Assembly (NCBI RefSeq): GCF_006717145.1
Contig: NZ_VFQF01000001.1
Span: forward strand, 248,001-312,000
Origin: Humibacillus xanthopallidus
GTDB lineage: Bacteria; Actinomycetota; Actinomycetes; Actinomycetales; Dermatophilaceae
Direction: 5' to 3'
Length of the DNA stretch: 64,000 nt
Shown: piece by piece, positions 8,321 through 16,423 of the stretch
Layout of the letters: each line of letters opens with the position of its first letter
Position numbering within the stretch: the first letter of the stretch is position 1
The notes under the pieces: model-generated
What the model saw: the letters and a program-made list of their open reading frames with translations, nothing else
What the model was told of the DNA's origin: nothing
The model's database searches: none
Translations under genes and position numbers: made by a program

Positions 8321-9615
8321 TGACGTGGTCGCCAGTGCAGCCCGAGTCCGTCTTCACGTACGGCGCGCCGGCGCTGAAGTTCGGCTCGGGAGCGGTCCGC
8401 GAGATCGGGCACGATGTCGCGGCCCTCGGGGCGACCCGGGTCCTCGTCGTCACGGACCCCGGTGTCCTCGCCACCGGTGCGCCCGACCTGGTCGCCGAGG
8501 CGCTCCGTGCAGCCGGCCTCGTGGCCGTGGTGCACGCCTCGGCGCACGTCGAGCCGACCGACGCCAGCCTCGAGGTCGCGATCGAGCGTGCCCGCGCCGA
8601 CGGGCCGTTCGACGCCGTCGTCGCGGTGGGTGGAGGCTCGTCGATCGACACGGCCAAGGCCGTCGACCTCATCCTCAGCAACGGCGGCGACCTCATGGAC
8701 TACGTCAACGCGCCGGTCGGGGCCGGGCGGGCGCCGGTGCGCCCCCTCGTGCCGCTCGTCGCCGTCCCGACGACGACGGGCACCGGTGCCGAGAGCACGA
8801 CGATCTGCGTCCTCGACGTCCTCGCCCTGAAGGTCAAGACCGGCATCAGCCACGTCCGGCTGCGACCGCTGCTCGCGGTCGTCGACCCCGATCTCACCGT
8901 GACGCAGCCGGCGGGCGTCACGGCGAGCGCCGGCATGGACATCCTCTGCCATGCGCTCGAGAGCTGGACCGCGCGCCCGTTCACGAGCTACGAGCGCAAG
9001 CGTCCGGAGCAACGTGTGCCGTACTGCGGGAGCAACCCGATCTCCGACATGTGGGCGGAACGCTCGATGTCGTTGCTGGCGGGCGCCTTTCGCGCCGCGG
9101 TCCACGACGGCACCGACGCCTCGGCTCGTGGTGAGATGGCGCTCGCAGCCACGTTCGCCGGGCTCGGCTTCGGCAACGCCGGTGTCCACGTGCCGCACGC
9201 CAACGCCTATCCCATCGCAGGCCGGGTGCGCGGCTTCCACCCCGCCGACTACCCGAGCGAGGAGCCGATGGTGCCGCACGGCATGGCCGTGGCACTGACG
9301 GCGCCGGAGGCCTTCCGGTGGACCTTCGAGGCGGCTCCGGAGCGCCACCTCGCGGCCGCCCGTCTCCTCGACCCCGGCCACGGGCCACGCTGGGAGTCGG
9401 AGCCGCGTGACGTGCTGCCCGGTGTCCTGCGCGACCTCATGCGCGACATCGGCATGCCGAACGGCCTGTATGCCGTGGGCTACGACGAGCGCGACGTCGA
9501 TGGTCTCGTGGAGGGCGCGCTCGCCCAGCAGCGGCTCCTCGCGACGAGTCCCCGGGAGGTGACGGCCGACGACCTCGCCGACATCGTCAAGCGGTCCATG
9601 AGCCTCTGGGAGTAG
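8320..9615 (+). CDS. Iron-containing alcohol dehydrogenase, hydroxyacid-oxoacid transhydrogenase-like
   Basis: 431 residues of the group III alcohol dehydrogenase family. Seen: the nucleotide loop VAVGGGSSIDTAKA (~105-118), the VPTTTGTGAEST motif (~149-160), ASAGMDILCHALE (~204-216), and the metal ligand histidines in NAGVHVPHA and MVPHGMAV. The full-length layout, with the CGSNPISD insertion, resembles mitochondrial ADHFE1-type enzymes. These interconvert 4-hydroxybutyrate/succinic semialdehyde with 2-oxoglutarate/D-2-hydroxyglutarate. That substrate assignment is inferred from family resemblance only. It contains one octamer copy at 9468, read as TAT GCC. Confidence 0.85.
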   Translation: MTWSPVQPESVFTYGAPALKFGSGAVREIGHDVAALGATRVLVVTDPGVLATGAPDLVAEALRAAGLVAVVHASAHVEPTDASLEVAIERARADGPFDAVVAVGGGSSIDTAKAVDLILSNGGDLMDYVNAPVGAGRAPVRPLVPLVAVPTTTGTGAESTTICVLDVLALKVKTGISHVRLRPLLAVVDPDLTVTQPAGVTASAGMDILCHALESWTARPFTSYERKRPEQRVPYCGSNPISDMWAERSMSLLAGAFRAAVHDGTDASARGEMALAATFAGLGFGNAGVHVPHANAYPIAGRVRGFHPADYPSEEPMVPHGMAVALTAPEAFRWTFEAAPERHLAAARLLDPGHGPRWESEPRDVLPGVLRDLMRDIGMPNGLYAVGYDERDVDGLVEGALAQQRLLATSPREVTADDLADIVKRSMSLWE

Positions 9616-9693
9616 CGCAAGGCAACCACGCGGGTGGTCGGGGGGACACGGGGGCGCAGGCCGTCTTCGGCCGTGAGCCCCCGTGCGTCGGCA

Positions 9694-9707
9694 TACAGTG
9701 CCGTCTG
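9694..9707 (+). promoter_or_regulatory. -10 box of a leaderless M3 peptidase transcript, inside an octamer copy
   Basis: TACAGT (9694-9699) lies 7 nt before the GTG at 9707. The first half of the box is the end of a CGGCATAC octamer (9689-9696). Confidence 0.55.
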
Positions 9708-11632
9708 TGACGACGACACCCACATCGCTGCCGCTGCCCGCGAACGACGCCTGGCTCGACTGGGTCACCGATCGGGGGCAGGAGCAGCTCGCCCGCGCGC
9801 GCGCCCTCGTGGACCAGCTGAAGAGCGAGCCCCCGAGCGAGGCGCTCGAGGTCCTGCAGCTGTGGAACGACGCCCAGCTCGCGTTGTCCAACGCGTCGTC
9901 GGTCGGCTCGCTCTTCTCCGAGGTGCACCCGGACAAGACCGTGCGTGAGCGCGCGGAGAAGGTCGCGCAGGACGTCCAGAAGCTCGACACCGACCTCGGG
10001 CTCGACACGGAGCTGTATGCCGTCCTGTCCGCGGTCGACGGCAGCGGCCTCGACGCCGACGCGTCGCGCGTGCTGGAGCGTACGCTGCGCGACTTCCGCC
10101 GCGCGGGCGTCGACCGCGACGAGGCGACGCGGGCGCGGCTGCGCGAGCTGTCGGAGCGCGCCGTGCTGCTCAGCCAGGAGTTCAGCAAGAACATCCGCGG
10201 CGACGTGCGGAGCATCCGCGTGCGACCGGACCAGCTCGCCGGCATGCCCGACGACTGGGTGGCGGCGCACCCTGTGGGTGACGACGGCCTCGTGACGGTG
10301 ACGACCGACTATCCGGACGTCGTCCCCTTCCGCACCTTCGCGCGTGACGCGCAGGCGCGTCGCGACCTCGTCACGCAGTTCCTCACGATCGCCTGGCCCG
10401 CCAACGACCGTGTGCTCCAGGACATCTTCGCCGTGCGGCGCGAGCACGCCGCGCTCCTCGGCTACGCGTCGTGGGCCGACTACGACGCCGAGGTCAAGAT
10501 GATCGGCAAGGGCCCGGCCATCGGCGAGTTCATCGACCGCATCACCGAGCTGTCGACCGCGAGCGCCGAGCGCGACAAGTCCGTGCTCCTCGAGCGGCTC
10601 CGTCAGGACCGTCCCGACGCCACCGACATCGACGGCGCCGACGCGTCCTACTACGCCGAGCTCGTCCGCAAGGAGCAGCTCGCGGTCGACGCCCAGCGGG
10701 TGCGCACCTACTTCTCCTTCGAGGCCGTGCGGCAGGGCCTTCTCGACGTGACCGGGCGGCTCTTCGGTCTCGAGTGGGTTCCGGTGCCGGCCGAGGAGGC
10801 CCGCACGTGGCACGAGGAGGTCGCGACCTACAACGTGTCGTTCGACGGGCAGCGCATCGGTCGCATCCACCTCGACCTGCACCCGCGCGACGGCAAGTAC
10901 AAGCACGCGGCGCAGTTCGACCTCGCCCGCGGGGTCGCCGACGTCCAGCTCGCCGAGGGCGTGCTCGTCTGCAACTTCAACCGCGGCCTGCTCGAGCACG
11001 ACGAGGTCGTGACGCTCTTCCACGAGTTCGGTCACCTCGTGCACCACGTCCTCGCCGGGCGCACCGAGTGGGTGCGCTTCTCGGGCGTCGCGACCGAGTG
11101 GGACTTCGTCGAGGCGCCGAGCCAGATGCTCGAGGAGTGGGCCTGGGACCCCGAGGTGCTCGCGACCTTCGCCCGCAACGCCGACGGCGAGACCATCCCG
11201 GCCGACCTCGTCGAGGCGATGCGGCGTGCCGACGACTTCGGCAAGGGCTACGACGCTCGCACGCAGATGTTCTACGCCGCGCTGTCCTACGACTTCCACG
11301 TCAACGAGACCGACGACCTCACCGCGCGCCTGCGCGAGCTGATGGCGCGCTACTCCGTCTTCCCCTACCTCGACGGCACCCACATGCAGTGCCACTTCGG
11401 TCACCTCGACGGCTACAGCTCGGCCTACTACACCTACATGTGGTCGCTCGTCATCGCCAAGGACATGTTCTCCGCCTTCGACCGCCACGACCTCTTCGAC
11501 CCCGAGGTCGCAGGTTCCTACCGCGACAAGGTGCTCTCCCAGGGGGGTCGGCGCGACGCCGCCGACCTCGTCGAGGACTTCCTCGGCCGCCCCTACACCT
11601 TCGAGGCGTATGCCGCGTGGCTGGCCGAGTGA
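9707..11632 (+). CDS. M3 family zinc oligopeptidase
   Basis: 641 residues. The zinc site LFHEFGHLVHH (HExxH, residues ~440-450) and the downstream glutamate in FVEAPSQMLEEW identify the thimet oligopeptidase/oligopeptidase A fold. No signal peptide is seen, so the enzyme is cytoplasmic. It degrades short peptides, for example those released by proteases or cleaved signal peptides. The GTG at 9707 is preferred to the ATG at 9683 because a TACAGT -10 box ends 7 nt upstream. The stop overlaps the MOSC gene start by 4 bases. Two octamer copies are read as TAT GCC (10015 and 11608). Confidence 0.93.
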   Translation: MTTTPTSLPLPANDAWLDWVTDRGQEQLARARALVDQLKSEPPSEALEVLQLWNDAQLALSNASSVGSLFSEVHPDKTVRERAEKVAQDVQKLDTDLGLDTELYAVLSAVDGSGLDADASRVLERTLRDFRRAGVDRDEATRARLRELSERAVLLSQEFSKNIRGDVRSIRVRPDQLAGMPDDWVAAHPVGDDGLVTVTTDYPDVVPFRTFARDAQARRDLVTQFLTIAWPANDRVLQDIFAVRREHAALLGYASWADYDAEVKMIGKGPAIGEFIDRITELSTASAERDKSVLLERLRQDRPDATDIDGADASYYAELVRKEQLAVDAQRVRTYFSFEAVRQGLLDVTGRLFGLEWVPVPAEEARTWHEEVATYNVSFDGQRIGRIHLDLHPRDGKYKHAAQFDLARGVADVQLAEGVLVCNFNRGLLEHDEVVTLFHEFGHLVHHVLAGRTEWVRFSGVATEWDFVEAPSQMLEEWAWDPEVLATFARNADGETIPADLVEAMRRADDFGKGYDARTQMFYAALSYDFHVNETDDLTARLRELMARYSVFPYLDGTHMQCHFGHLDGYSSAYYTYMWSLVIAKDMFSAFDRHDLFDPEVAGSYRDKVLSQGGRRDAADLVEDFLGRPYTFEAYAAWLAE

Positions 11633-12498
11633 CGCCCGCCGCGCCGGTGCGCGTCACGTCGCTGACGGCATACCCCGTCAAGTCGCTCGGGGGAGCCTGG
11701 CTCGCTGCGGCGGAGGTGGAGGAGCGCGGGCTGCGGGGTGACCGCCGGTGGGCGGTCGTCGACCCGGACGGCACGAAGGTCACCGCTCGTGAGGAGCACG
11801 CCCTGCTCGGGCTGCGGGCCAAGCCGCTCCCAGACGGAGCGGTGCGGCTCTTGTCGCCCGAGGGGGACCCGATCGAGGTGGCACCCCCGCGCGACGCGGC
11901 GCCGGTGGCGGTGCGGTTCTCGGGGCAGGACGAGGCTCGCCCGGCCGGGGCGGAGGCCGACGCCTGGCTCAGCGAGCGCATCGGACGGCCGCTCCGGCTC
12001 GTGTGGCAGGACGACGAGACACACCGCCCGATCCGGCCCGAGATGGGCGGCCTTGCGGGCGAACGGAATTCGCTCTCGGACGCCGCGCCGTTGCACGTGA
12101 CGTCGGAGGCGTCGCTGCGCCGGCTCAACGACTGGGTGACCGAGACGGCGCTGGAGCGCGGCGAGCAGCCGGGGGAGCCGCTGGGGCACGACCGCTTCCG
12201 GCCCAACGTCGTCGTCGAGGGCGGCGAGCCTTTCGCCGAGGACTCGTGGGTCGGGGCCCGCATCGGCGACGTGCCGTTCCGCGCGACGATGGTGTGCGAC
12301 CGCTGTGTCATGACGACGATCGACCGTGCGACGGGCGAGAGTGCCAAGGAGCCGATCCGCAGTCTGGCCCGCCACCGCACGTGGGCCGGCGCGACGTGGT
12401 TCGGCATCCGACTGACGCCCGTGCTCCCGATCGCCTCGGGTGCCGTGATCCGACTGGGCGACGAGGTCGTCCCCCTGCTCGCGCAGGACCCAGGCTGA
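11629..12498 (+). CDS. MOSC domain protein (N-terminal beta-barrel plus MOSC)
   Basis: 289 residues starting VTPAAPVRVTSLTAYPVKSLGG. The LxxYPVKSL beginning and GLRGDRRWAVVD are the MOSC N-terminal beta-barrel domain. The MOSC core has RFRPNVVVEG and the conserved cysteine in CDRCVMTTID. MOSC proteins bind molybdenum cofactor or handle a sulfur transfer at that cysteine; YcbX- and mARC-type members reduce N-hydroxylated compounds. Function here is open. The start overlaps the M3 peptidase stop (GTGA), so translation is probably coupled. Confidence 0.88.
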   Translation: MTPAAPVRVTSLTAYPVKSLGGAWLAAAEVEERGLRGDRRWAVVDPDGTKVTAREEHALLGLRAKPLPDGAVRLLSPEGDPIEVAPPRDAAPVAVRFSGQDEARPAGAEADAWLSERIGRPLRLVWQDDETHRPIRPEMGGLAGERNSLSDAAPLHVTSEASLRRLNDWVTETALERGEQPGEPLGHDRFRPNVVVEGGEPFAEDSWVGARIGDVPFRATMVCDRCVMTTIDRATGESAKEPIRSLARHRTWAGATWFGIRLTPVLPIASGAVIRLGDEVVPLLAQDPG

Positions 12499-12510
12499 CC
12501 GTCCCACTCC

Positions 12511-12572
12511 ATCGAAAGAGCAGTTCGTCGGCTCGGCCGTGAGCGGCCTCCCCGACGAGATGCTCTTTCGAT
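12511..12572. terminator. Symmetric hairpin between convergent genes, probable bidirectional terminator
   Basis: Three nested stems: ATCGAAAGAGCA (12511-12522) pairs with 12561-12572, CGTCGG (12526-12531) with 12552-12557, and GGCCG (12535-12539) with 12544-12548. A 3-base internal bulge on each side separates the outer two stems. It sits exactly between the ends of the MOSC and acyltransferase genes. There is no T-tract, as is usual in high-GC bacteria. Confidence 0.7.
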
Positions 12573-12580
12573 TGCCGGGG

Positions 12581-14560
12581 TCAGGGGATCGGGAGCTCCT
12601 TGAGGACCACCGGGGTGCCCGTGTTGCGTTCGGAGATCTCGGCCAGCGCTTGTCGCACCGCCTTGGAGAAGAGGTGAGCGCCCTTGATCGTCGGGTGGAT
12701 CCGGTCGGACTGGACCTGCTCGGGGTGCGCCCGAACGGCGGAGGCCCAGTCGGCGATCGCGACGTTGCTGCGCCCCTTGGCGATGGCCTCGAGCTTGGCG
12801 TTGTCCTTCTCGATGCGGCTGAAGGGCCCCATGACGTTGACGAGGACGATCATCCGGTTGGGGCCCAGCTCGTCGAGAACCTTCGCGACGCCGGCCTCGT
12901 CGACGCCGGCGTTGGTGCCGAACGCCAGCACCACAGCGCGACGGTTGGCATCGCCTCGCGCCGTCACCTGAGTGACCGCGTCGGACCACCTGCGGTTGGA
13001 CTTGGCGTCGATCCGGATGCCGGGGAAGTAGTACCGCATCGCTTGCAGACTGCCGACCATGATGGAGTCACCGTAGGCGTCGATGTCCTTGCCGGCGGGC
13101 ATCGTAAAGGTGGAGTTGAGCCCCGTCGGCAACGCACTCGGTGCGGCCGTGGGTTGCCCGCTCGGTGAGCCGGTCGCGGCCGCACCGGAGGGCGCGGGGC
13201 TCGGCTCGTCGGCCTCCGCCGCAGCCTCGTTGGCGGCGAGCATCCGTGCCGTCTCGCTCTGGGCGGGCGCCGTGACGACGATCCCGGTGACGACAACGGC
13301 GACCACGGTGACGAATGCCGCCAGACCGCGCCGGGTCGGCACCGACAGTGCGGCGGTCTGGTCACGCAGCCGCGCACCGACGCCCCGGAAGCCGAGGGTG
13401 CGGAAGGGCCCTTCGACGAACCGGTAGGTGAGGTCGGCCAGGGCGAGCGTCACGACGACGCACCACAGGCGCGTCAGCAGGTGCGAGATGGTGCCGGGCG
13501 CCGACGGGTTGTCGAGGGCGACGAGGAGGATGACCGGCCAGTGCCAGAGGTAGATGGAGTAGGAGCGCGCCCCGACCCAGGTCGCCACGGGGTGGCGGGC
13601 GAGGCGCTGCACCGCAGTCGGGCCCCCGGCAGCCGACGGCGCCGGATCGATGACCCCCATGATGAGCAGAGCCGTGGCGAGGGAGGCGAGGGCGATGCCC
13701 CCGCGGAAGGTCAGTGCCTGCTGCTCGTCGAGCAGGACCATCTCGGCAAGCAGCACGATGCCTGCGAGAGGTCCGGCGACCCAGCCGAACCGTCCCCAGT
13801 GGGACGGCGTCACGAAGCGGGCCAGCCGCGGGCTGGCCCACGCGAAGGCCAGCGCCGCTCCGGCCATGAGGCCGATGAGGTGGGTGTCGGTGCCGTAGTA
13901 GACGCGGGTGGCGTCGGCGTCGGGCACGTAGAGCAGCGCCATGAGCAGCGCCGACCCACCGCCGATGGCGACCGCCGCCCCGACCCGCACCCGGCTCGAG
14001 AGCGCGAGCAGGCCGATGGTGATGAGCGGCCAGAGCAGATAGAACTGCTCCTCGACCGCCAGCGACCAGAAGTTCATGAAGAGCTGCGGCGCCGTCTGGT
14101 CGAAGTAGCTCGACCCTGCGGTGATCTCGAGCCAGTTCGTCGAGAAGGTCAGGGCGCCGGCCATCTGCCGACCGACGTCGACGAGCAGGTCGGCGCTCAC
14201 GACCCGGGCGATGAGGACGCTCGTCACGACGCAGAGCACCAGGGCGGGCAGCAGCCGCCGGGCGCGGCGGACCCAGAACTGTGAGAGGGCGATCCGGCCG
14301 GTGCGTCGGTGCTCGTGCACGAGCAGGGTGGTGATGAGGAAGCCCGACACGACGAAGAAGACGTCGACGCCGAGGAAGCCGCCGGGCAGCCACGCAGCGT
14401 CGAGGTGGTAGACGAGCACGCCGACGATCGCGAGGGCCCGCAGGCCGTCGAGTCCCTCGATGCGGTCACGGGGATGCCGGCCGCCCGCGGGGATCGATCC
14501 GGTCGCCACCTCCGCGGGAGCCGTGCGCTCCTGCCTCAGGGGCCTCGCCGACGTCGTCAC
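12581..14560 (-). CDS. OatA-like acyltransferase 3 with C-terminal SGNH domain
   Basis: 659 residues. The N-terminal half (~35-400) is a polytopic acyltransferase family 3 domain beginning IEGLDGLRALAIVGVLVYH, with the GFLGVDVFFVVSGFLIT segment. After a Pro/Ser/Ala-rich linker (~430-485), the C-terminus is an SGNH hydrolase-like domain with block I GDSIMVGS (~494) and the DRIHP block V (~625) that supplies Asp and His. Such proteins carry acyl groups across the membrane and O-acylate peptidoglycan or surface glycans. The GTG at 14560 is chosen because of a strong GAGGAGG site 7-8 bases upstream. A longer frame exists but overlaps the acylphosphatase promoter region. Confidence 0.88.
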   Translation of the reverse strand: MTTSARPLRQERTAPAEVATGSIPAGGRHPRDRIEGLDGLRALAIVGVLVYHLDAAWLPGGFLGVDVFFVVSGFLITTLLVHEHRRTGRIALSQFWVRRARRLLPALVLCVVTSVLIARVVSADLLVDVGRQMAGALTFSTNWLEITAGSSYFDQTAPQLFMNFWSLAVEEQFYLLWPLITIGLLALSSRVRVGAAVAIGGGSALLMALLYVPDADATRVYYGTDTHLIGLMAGAALAFAWASPRLARFVTPSHWGRFGWVAGPLAGIVLLAEMVLLDEQQALTFRGGIALASLATALLIMGVIDPAPSAAGGPTAVQRLARHPVATWVGARSYSIYLWHWPVILLVALDNPSAPGTISHLLTRLWCVVVTLALADLTYRFVEGPFRTLGFRGVGARLRDQTAALSVPTRRGLAAFVTVVAVVVTGIVVTAPAQSETARMLAANEAAAEADEPSPAPSGAAATGSPSGQPTAAPSALPTGLNSTFTMPAGKDIDAYGDSIMVGSLQAMRYYFPGIRIDAKSNRRWSDAVTQVTARGDANRRAVVLAFGTNAGVDEAGVAKVLDELGPNRMIVLVNVMGPFSRIEKDNAKLEAIAKGRSNVAIADWASAVRAHPEQVQSDRIHPTIKGAHLFSKAVRQALAEISERNTGTPVVLKELPIP

Positions 14561-14753
14561 GCCGCTCCCTCCTCGGGCGCCGGGGAGACGCGTCGGACGG
14601 GAGGTCCGCTGCAACCCCGGTGTGCTTGACGTGAGCATAGTGACGGGTGGGACACCAGCGACGGAGGCGCGCGGCGCGCCCCGCCCCTCTCGCCCCGGTA
14701 TGCGTGGAGCGCGCTCGAGCGGGTCGCCACCGTCGCACGCTCCCGGGCCTCCC

Positions 14754-14770
14754 GGCATACCGTGGGGTCA
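14754..14770 (+). promoter_or_regulatory. -10 box of a leaderless acylphosphatase transcript, inside an octamer copy
   Basis: TACCGT (14758-14763) ends 6 nt before the ATG at 14770. The octamer CGGCATAC (14753-14760) overlaps the box. Confidence 0.55.
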
Positions 14771-15081
14771 TGGACGCGAGCGAGACCTCCGCCACCGAGC
14801 CGGTGCGGGGCACCTTCTTCGTGCACGGCTACGTGCAGGGGGTCGGCTTCCGCTGGTGGGTTCGTGCCCGGGCGCTCGAGCTGGGGCTCGTCGGGCACGC
14901 GCGCAACACCGTCGACGGAAGGGTCGAGGTCGTCGCCCAGGGTCGCGTCGAGTCGGTAGACCGCCTCCAGGAGCTGCTCACCGAGGTGCCCTCGACGGCG
15001 CGTCGGCCGGGGCGCGTCACGCAGGTCGTGTCGCAGCGCAGTGCCGCGAAGGACGGGATCACCTCCTTCGTCGAGCGCTAG
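14770..15081 (+). CDS. acyP: Acylphosphatase
   Basis: 103 residues. The active-site signature FVHGYVQGVGFRWWVRARA (~17-35), with the phosphate-binding arginine, and the GHARNTVDGRVEVVAQG segment carrying the catalytic Asn identify the family. It hydrolyses acyl phosphates such as acetyl phosphate or carbamoyl phosphate in the cytoplasm. The frame is open upstream, but the ATG at 14770 follows a leaderless -10 box and gives the normal family size. smc follows after two small genes, which is a usual actinobacterial neighbourhood. Confidence 0.94.
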   Translation: MDASETSATEPVRGTFFVHGYVQGVGFRWWVRARALELGLVGHARNTVDGRVEVVAQGRVESVDRLQELLTEVPSTARRPGRVTQVVSQRSAAKDGITSFVER

Positions 15082-15103
15082 GACGACCAAAAGCAGGTCT
15101 GGA

Positions 15104-15300
15104 GTGACGACGCGGCCACGTGCCCGTTCGAGTGGCCTCGCGACCTCTCCTGTCCCAGGGGTGGTGGGGCTGGTGTGGCGACGCGGCCACTCGAGGAGCC
15201 GCTGTCCTAGTCGAGTGGCCTCGCGACCTCTTCTGTGCCAGGGGTGGTGGGGCTGGTGTGACGACGCGGCCACTCGAGGGGGCGCTGTCCCAGCGGACGG
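15104..15300. repeat. Two tandem copies (plus a remnant) of an 83-bp hairpin element
   Basis: Each core of 65 bp starts with CGAGTGGCC and ends with its inverse GGCCACTCG: copy 1 at 15129-15193 and copy 2 at 15212-15276. The inverted arms extend imperfectly (TCGCGACC against GACGACGC). The spacer after each copy (AGGAGCCGCTGTCCTAG and AGGGGGCGCTGTCCCAG) is also repeated, giving an 83-bp period. Bases 15104-15119 match the right end of the unit, so a third, decayed copy lies upstream. Nothing suggests coding. The elements fill most of the 262 bp between acyP and the chorismate mutase. Confidence 0.85.
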
Positions 15301-15331
15301 AACCCGTGGCGTCCACAGCGGCCCGACGACC

Positions 15332-15344
15332 TACCCTGACGAGG
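15332..15344 (+). promoter_or_regulatory. -10 box of a leaderless chorismate mutase transcript
   Basis: TACCCT (15332-15337) ends 6 nt before the GTG at 15344, with no ribosome binding site. Confidence 0.5.
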
Positions 15345-15658
15345 TGAGCGACACGACCCAGGCCGGTGACGAGATCCCGACCGAGCTCGCGCGGCTGCGC
15401 AGCAGCATCGACAACATCGACGCCGCCCTCGTGCACCTGCTCGCCGAGCGCTTCAAGTGCACCCAGCAGGTCGGTGAGCTCAAGGCGGCGCGGCACCTGC
15501 CCGCCGCAGACCCGGCCCGCGAGGAGCGCCAGGTCGCGCGGTTGCGGGCCCTAGCCGATGAGGCAGGCCTCGATCCCGTCTTCGCCGAGAAGTTCCTCTC
15601 CTTCATCATCGCCGAGGTCATCCACCACCACGAGCGGATCGCGGCCGGCGGCGAGTAG
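15344..15658 (+). CDS. Chorismate mutase, AroQ type
   Basis: A 104-residue all-helical protein. The pattern LRSSIDNIDAALVHLLAERF (~15-34), then VGELKAARHLP (~40-50) with the active-site Lys, and the C-terminal FIIAEVIHHHE helix are the AroQ fold. It converts chorismate to prephenate for phenylalanine and tyrosine synthesis. It stands alone rather than fused to a prephenate or DAHP enzyme. In actinobacteria such stand-alone forms often need DAHP synthase for full activity, which is known from relatives and not visible here. The GTG at 15344 is chosen from the -10 spacing. Confidence 0.9.
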   Translation: MSDTTQAGDEIPTELARLRSSIDNIDAALVHLLAERFKCTQQVGELKAARHLPAADPAREERQVARLRALADEAGLDPVFAEKFLSFIIAEVIHHHERIAAGGE

Positions 15659-15666
15659 ATCGGACC

Positions 15667-16311
15667 TCAGTAGAGCGTGGCGTCCTGGCGGGCGGCGAGC
15701 CCGCGGTCGTACTCCGCGGCCTCGTCGTCGGAGCCGAAGCCACCAGCCTCGCGCGTCATCTGCCCGGCAGACGGCACGGCGTCCTGATCGACGTGGGTTG
15801 CGTTGTCCCACAGGCGACTTCGCTTGACCGCCCGCGCGCACTGGAAGTAGACACGCTCGACCGTGACGATGAGCACGGACGCCGGTCGGATGCCCCGCAC
15901 CTCGTGGCGCTCAAGCTCAGCGGTATCGGTCGACACCACGGCGGTGCCGCGAACCCGCAGCTCCTCGCCCACACCCGGCACGAGGAAGAGCAGCCCCACG
16001 CGAGGGTCCGCGACGATGTTGCGCAGGGTATCGAGCCGGTTGTTGCCTCGGCGGTCCGGCACGACGAGCGTGTGTTCGTCGCGCACCGTGACGAAGCCGG
16101 GCGCGTCGCCGCGAGGCGACTGGTCCAGGCCACCGTCACCCACCGTCGCGATGACGCAGAACGGCGAGGCGGCGATCACGCGGGCGTGCGTCGGCAGGAT
16201 CGTCGGCGACTCCTTGGCGAGGGAGTTCGGCGCGGGGGAGAGCGGATAGACCTCGAGGAGCCGCTCGAGCGAGGTCACGATGCACGGGTCGTCAGGGGGC
16301 TGCGAGCTCAC
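15667..16311 (-). CDS. Pyridoxamine 5'-phosphate oxidase-related FMN flavoprotein
   Basis: 214 residues. The split-barrel core has FCVIATVGDGGLDQSPRGDAPGF (~51-73), VVPDRRGNNRLDTLRNI (~84-100) and VGLLFLVPG. This layout, with the long N-terminus and the ERVYFQCARAVKRSRLW ending, fits the MSMEG_1061 type of PPOX proteins. These bind FMN or F420; the cofactor and substrate are unknown here. The start is a GTG at 16311 preceded on the minus strand by TACCGT at leaderless spacing. It is convergent with the chorismate mutase and divergent from smc. Confidence 0.82.
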   Translation of the reverse strand: MSSQPPDDPCIVTSLERLLEVYPLSPAPNSLAKESPTILPTHARVIAASPFCVIATVGDGGLDQSPRGDAPGFVTVRDEHTLVVPDRRGNNRLDTLRNIVADPRVGLLFLVPGVGEELRVRGTAVVSTDTAELERHEVRGIRPASVLIVTVERVYFQCARAVKRSRLWDNATHVDQDAVPSAGQMTREAGGFGSDDEAAEYDRGLAARQDATLY

Positions 16312-16323
16312 CCCGCCACGGTA
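16311..16323 (-). promoter_or_regulatory. -10 box of a leaderless PPOX gene, inside an octamer copy
   Basis: On the minus strand TACCGT (complement of 16318-16323) ends 6 nt before the GTG at 16311. The octamer at 16321-16328 supplies the TAC, as at the M3 and acylphosphatase promoters. Confidence 0.5.
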
Positions 16324-16375
16324 TGCCGCGTGGCCCGGGAGCGCTCGCCTCCCCGGGGTCGCTCCGCTCGGCTAG

Positions 16376-16381
16376 TACGCT
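16376..16381 (+). promoter_or_regulatory. Probable -10 box of smc
   Basis: TACGCT at 16376-16381 would start RNA near 16388, leaving a leader of about 36 nt with GAAGGA before the GTG at 16424. Unlike many neighbours, smc therefore appears to have a normal leader. Confidence 0.4.
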
Positions 16382-16423
16382 GACCGGGATCGCCGATCGC
16401 AGGACGAAGGAACTTCACCTCCC

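Noticed and set aside
5703-9134. A 1143-codon open frame on the plus strand
   Set aside because: It runs opposite the symporter and flavoprotein genes, is rich in Arg, Glu, Asp and Gly with no motif, and is the expected shadow of high-GC coding on the other strand.
8284-10245. A 653-codon open frame on the minus strand
   Set aside because: It lies under the alcohol dehydrogenase and M3 peptidase genes, whose motifs are complete; the composition is low-complexity.
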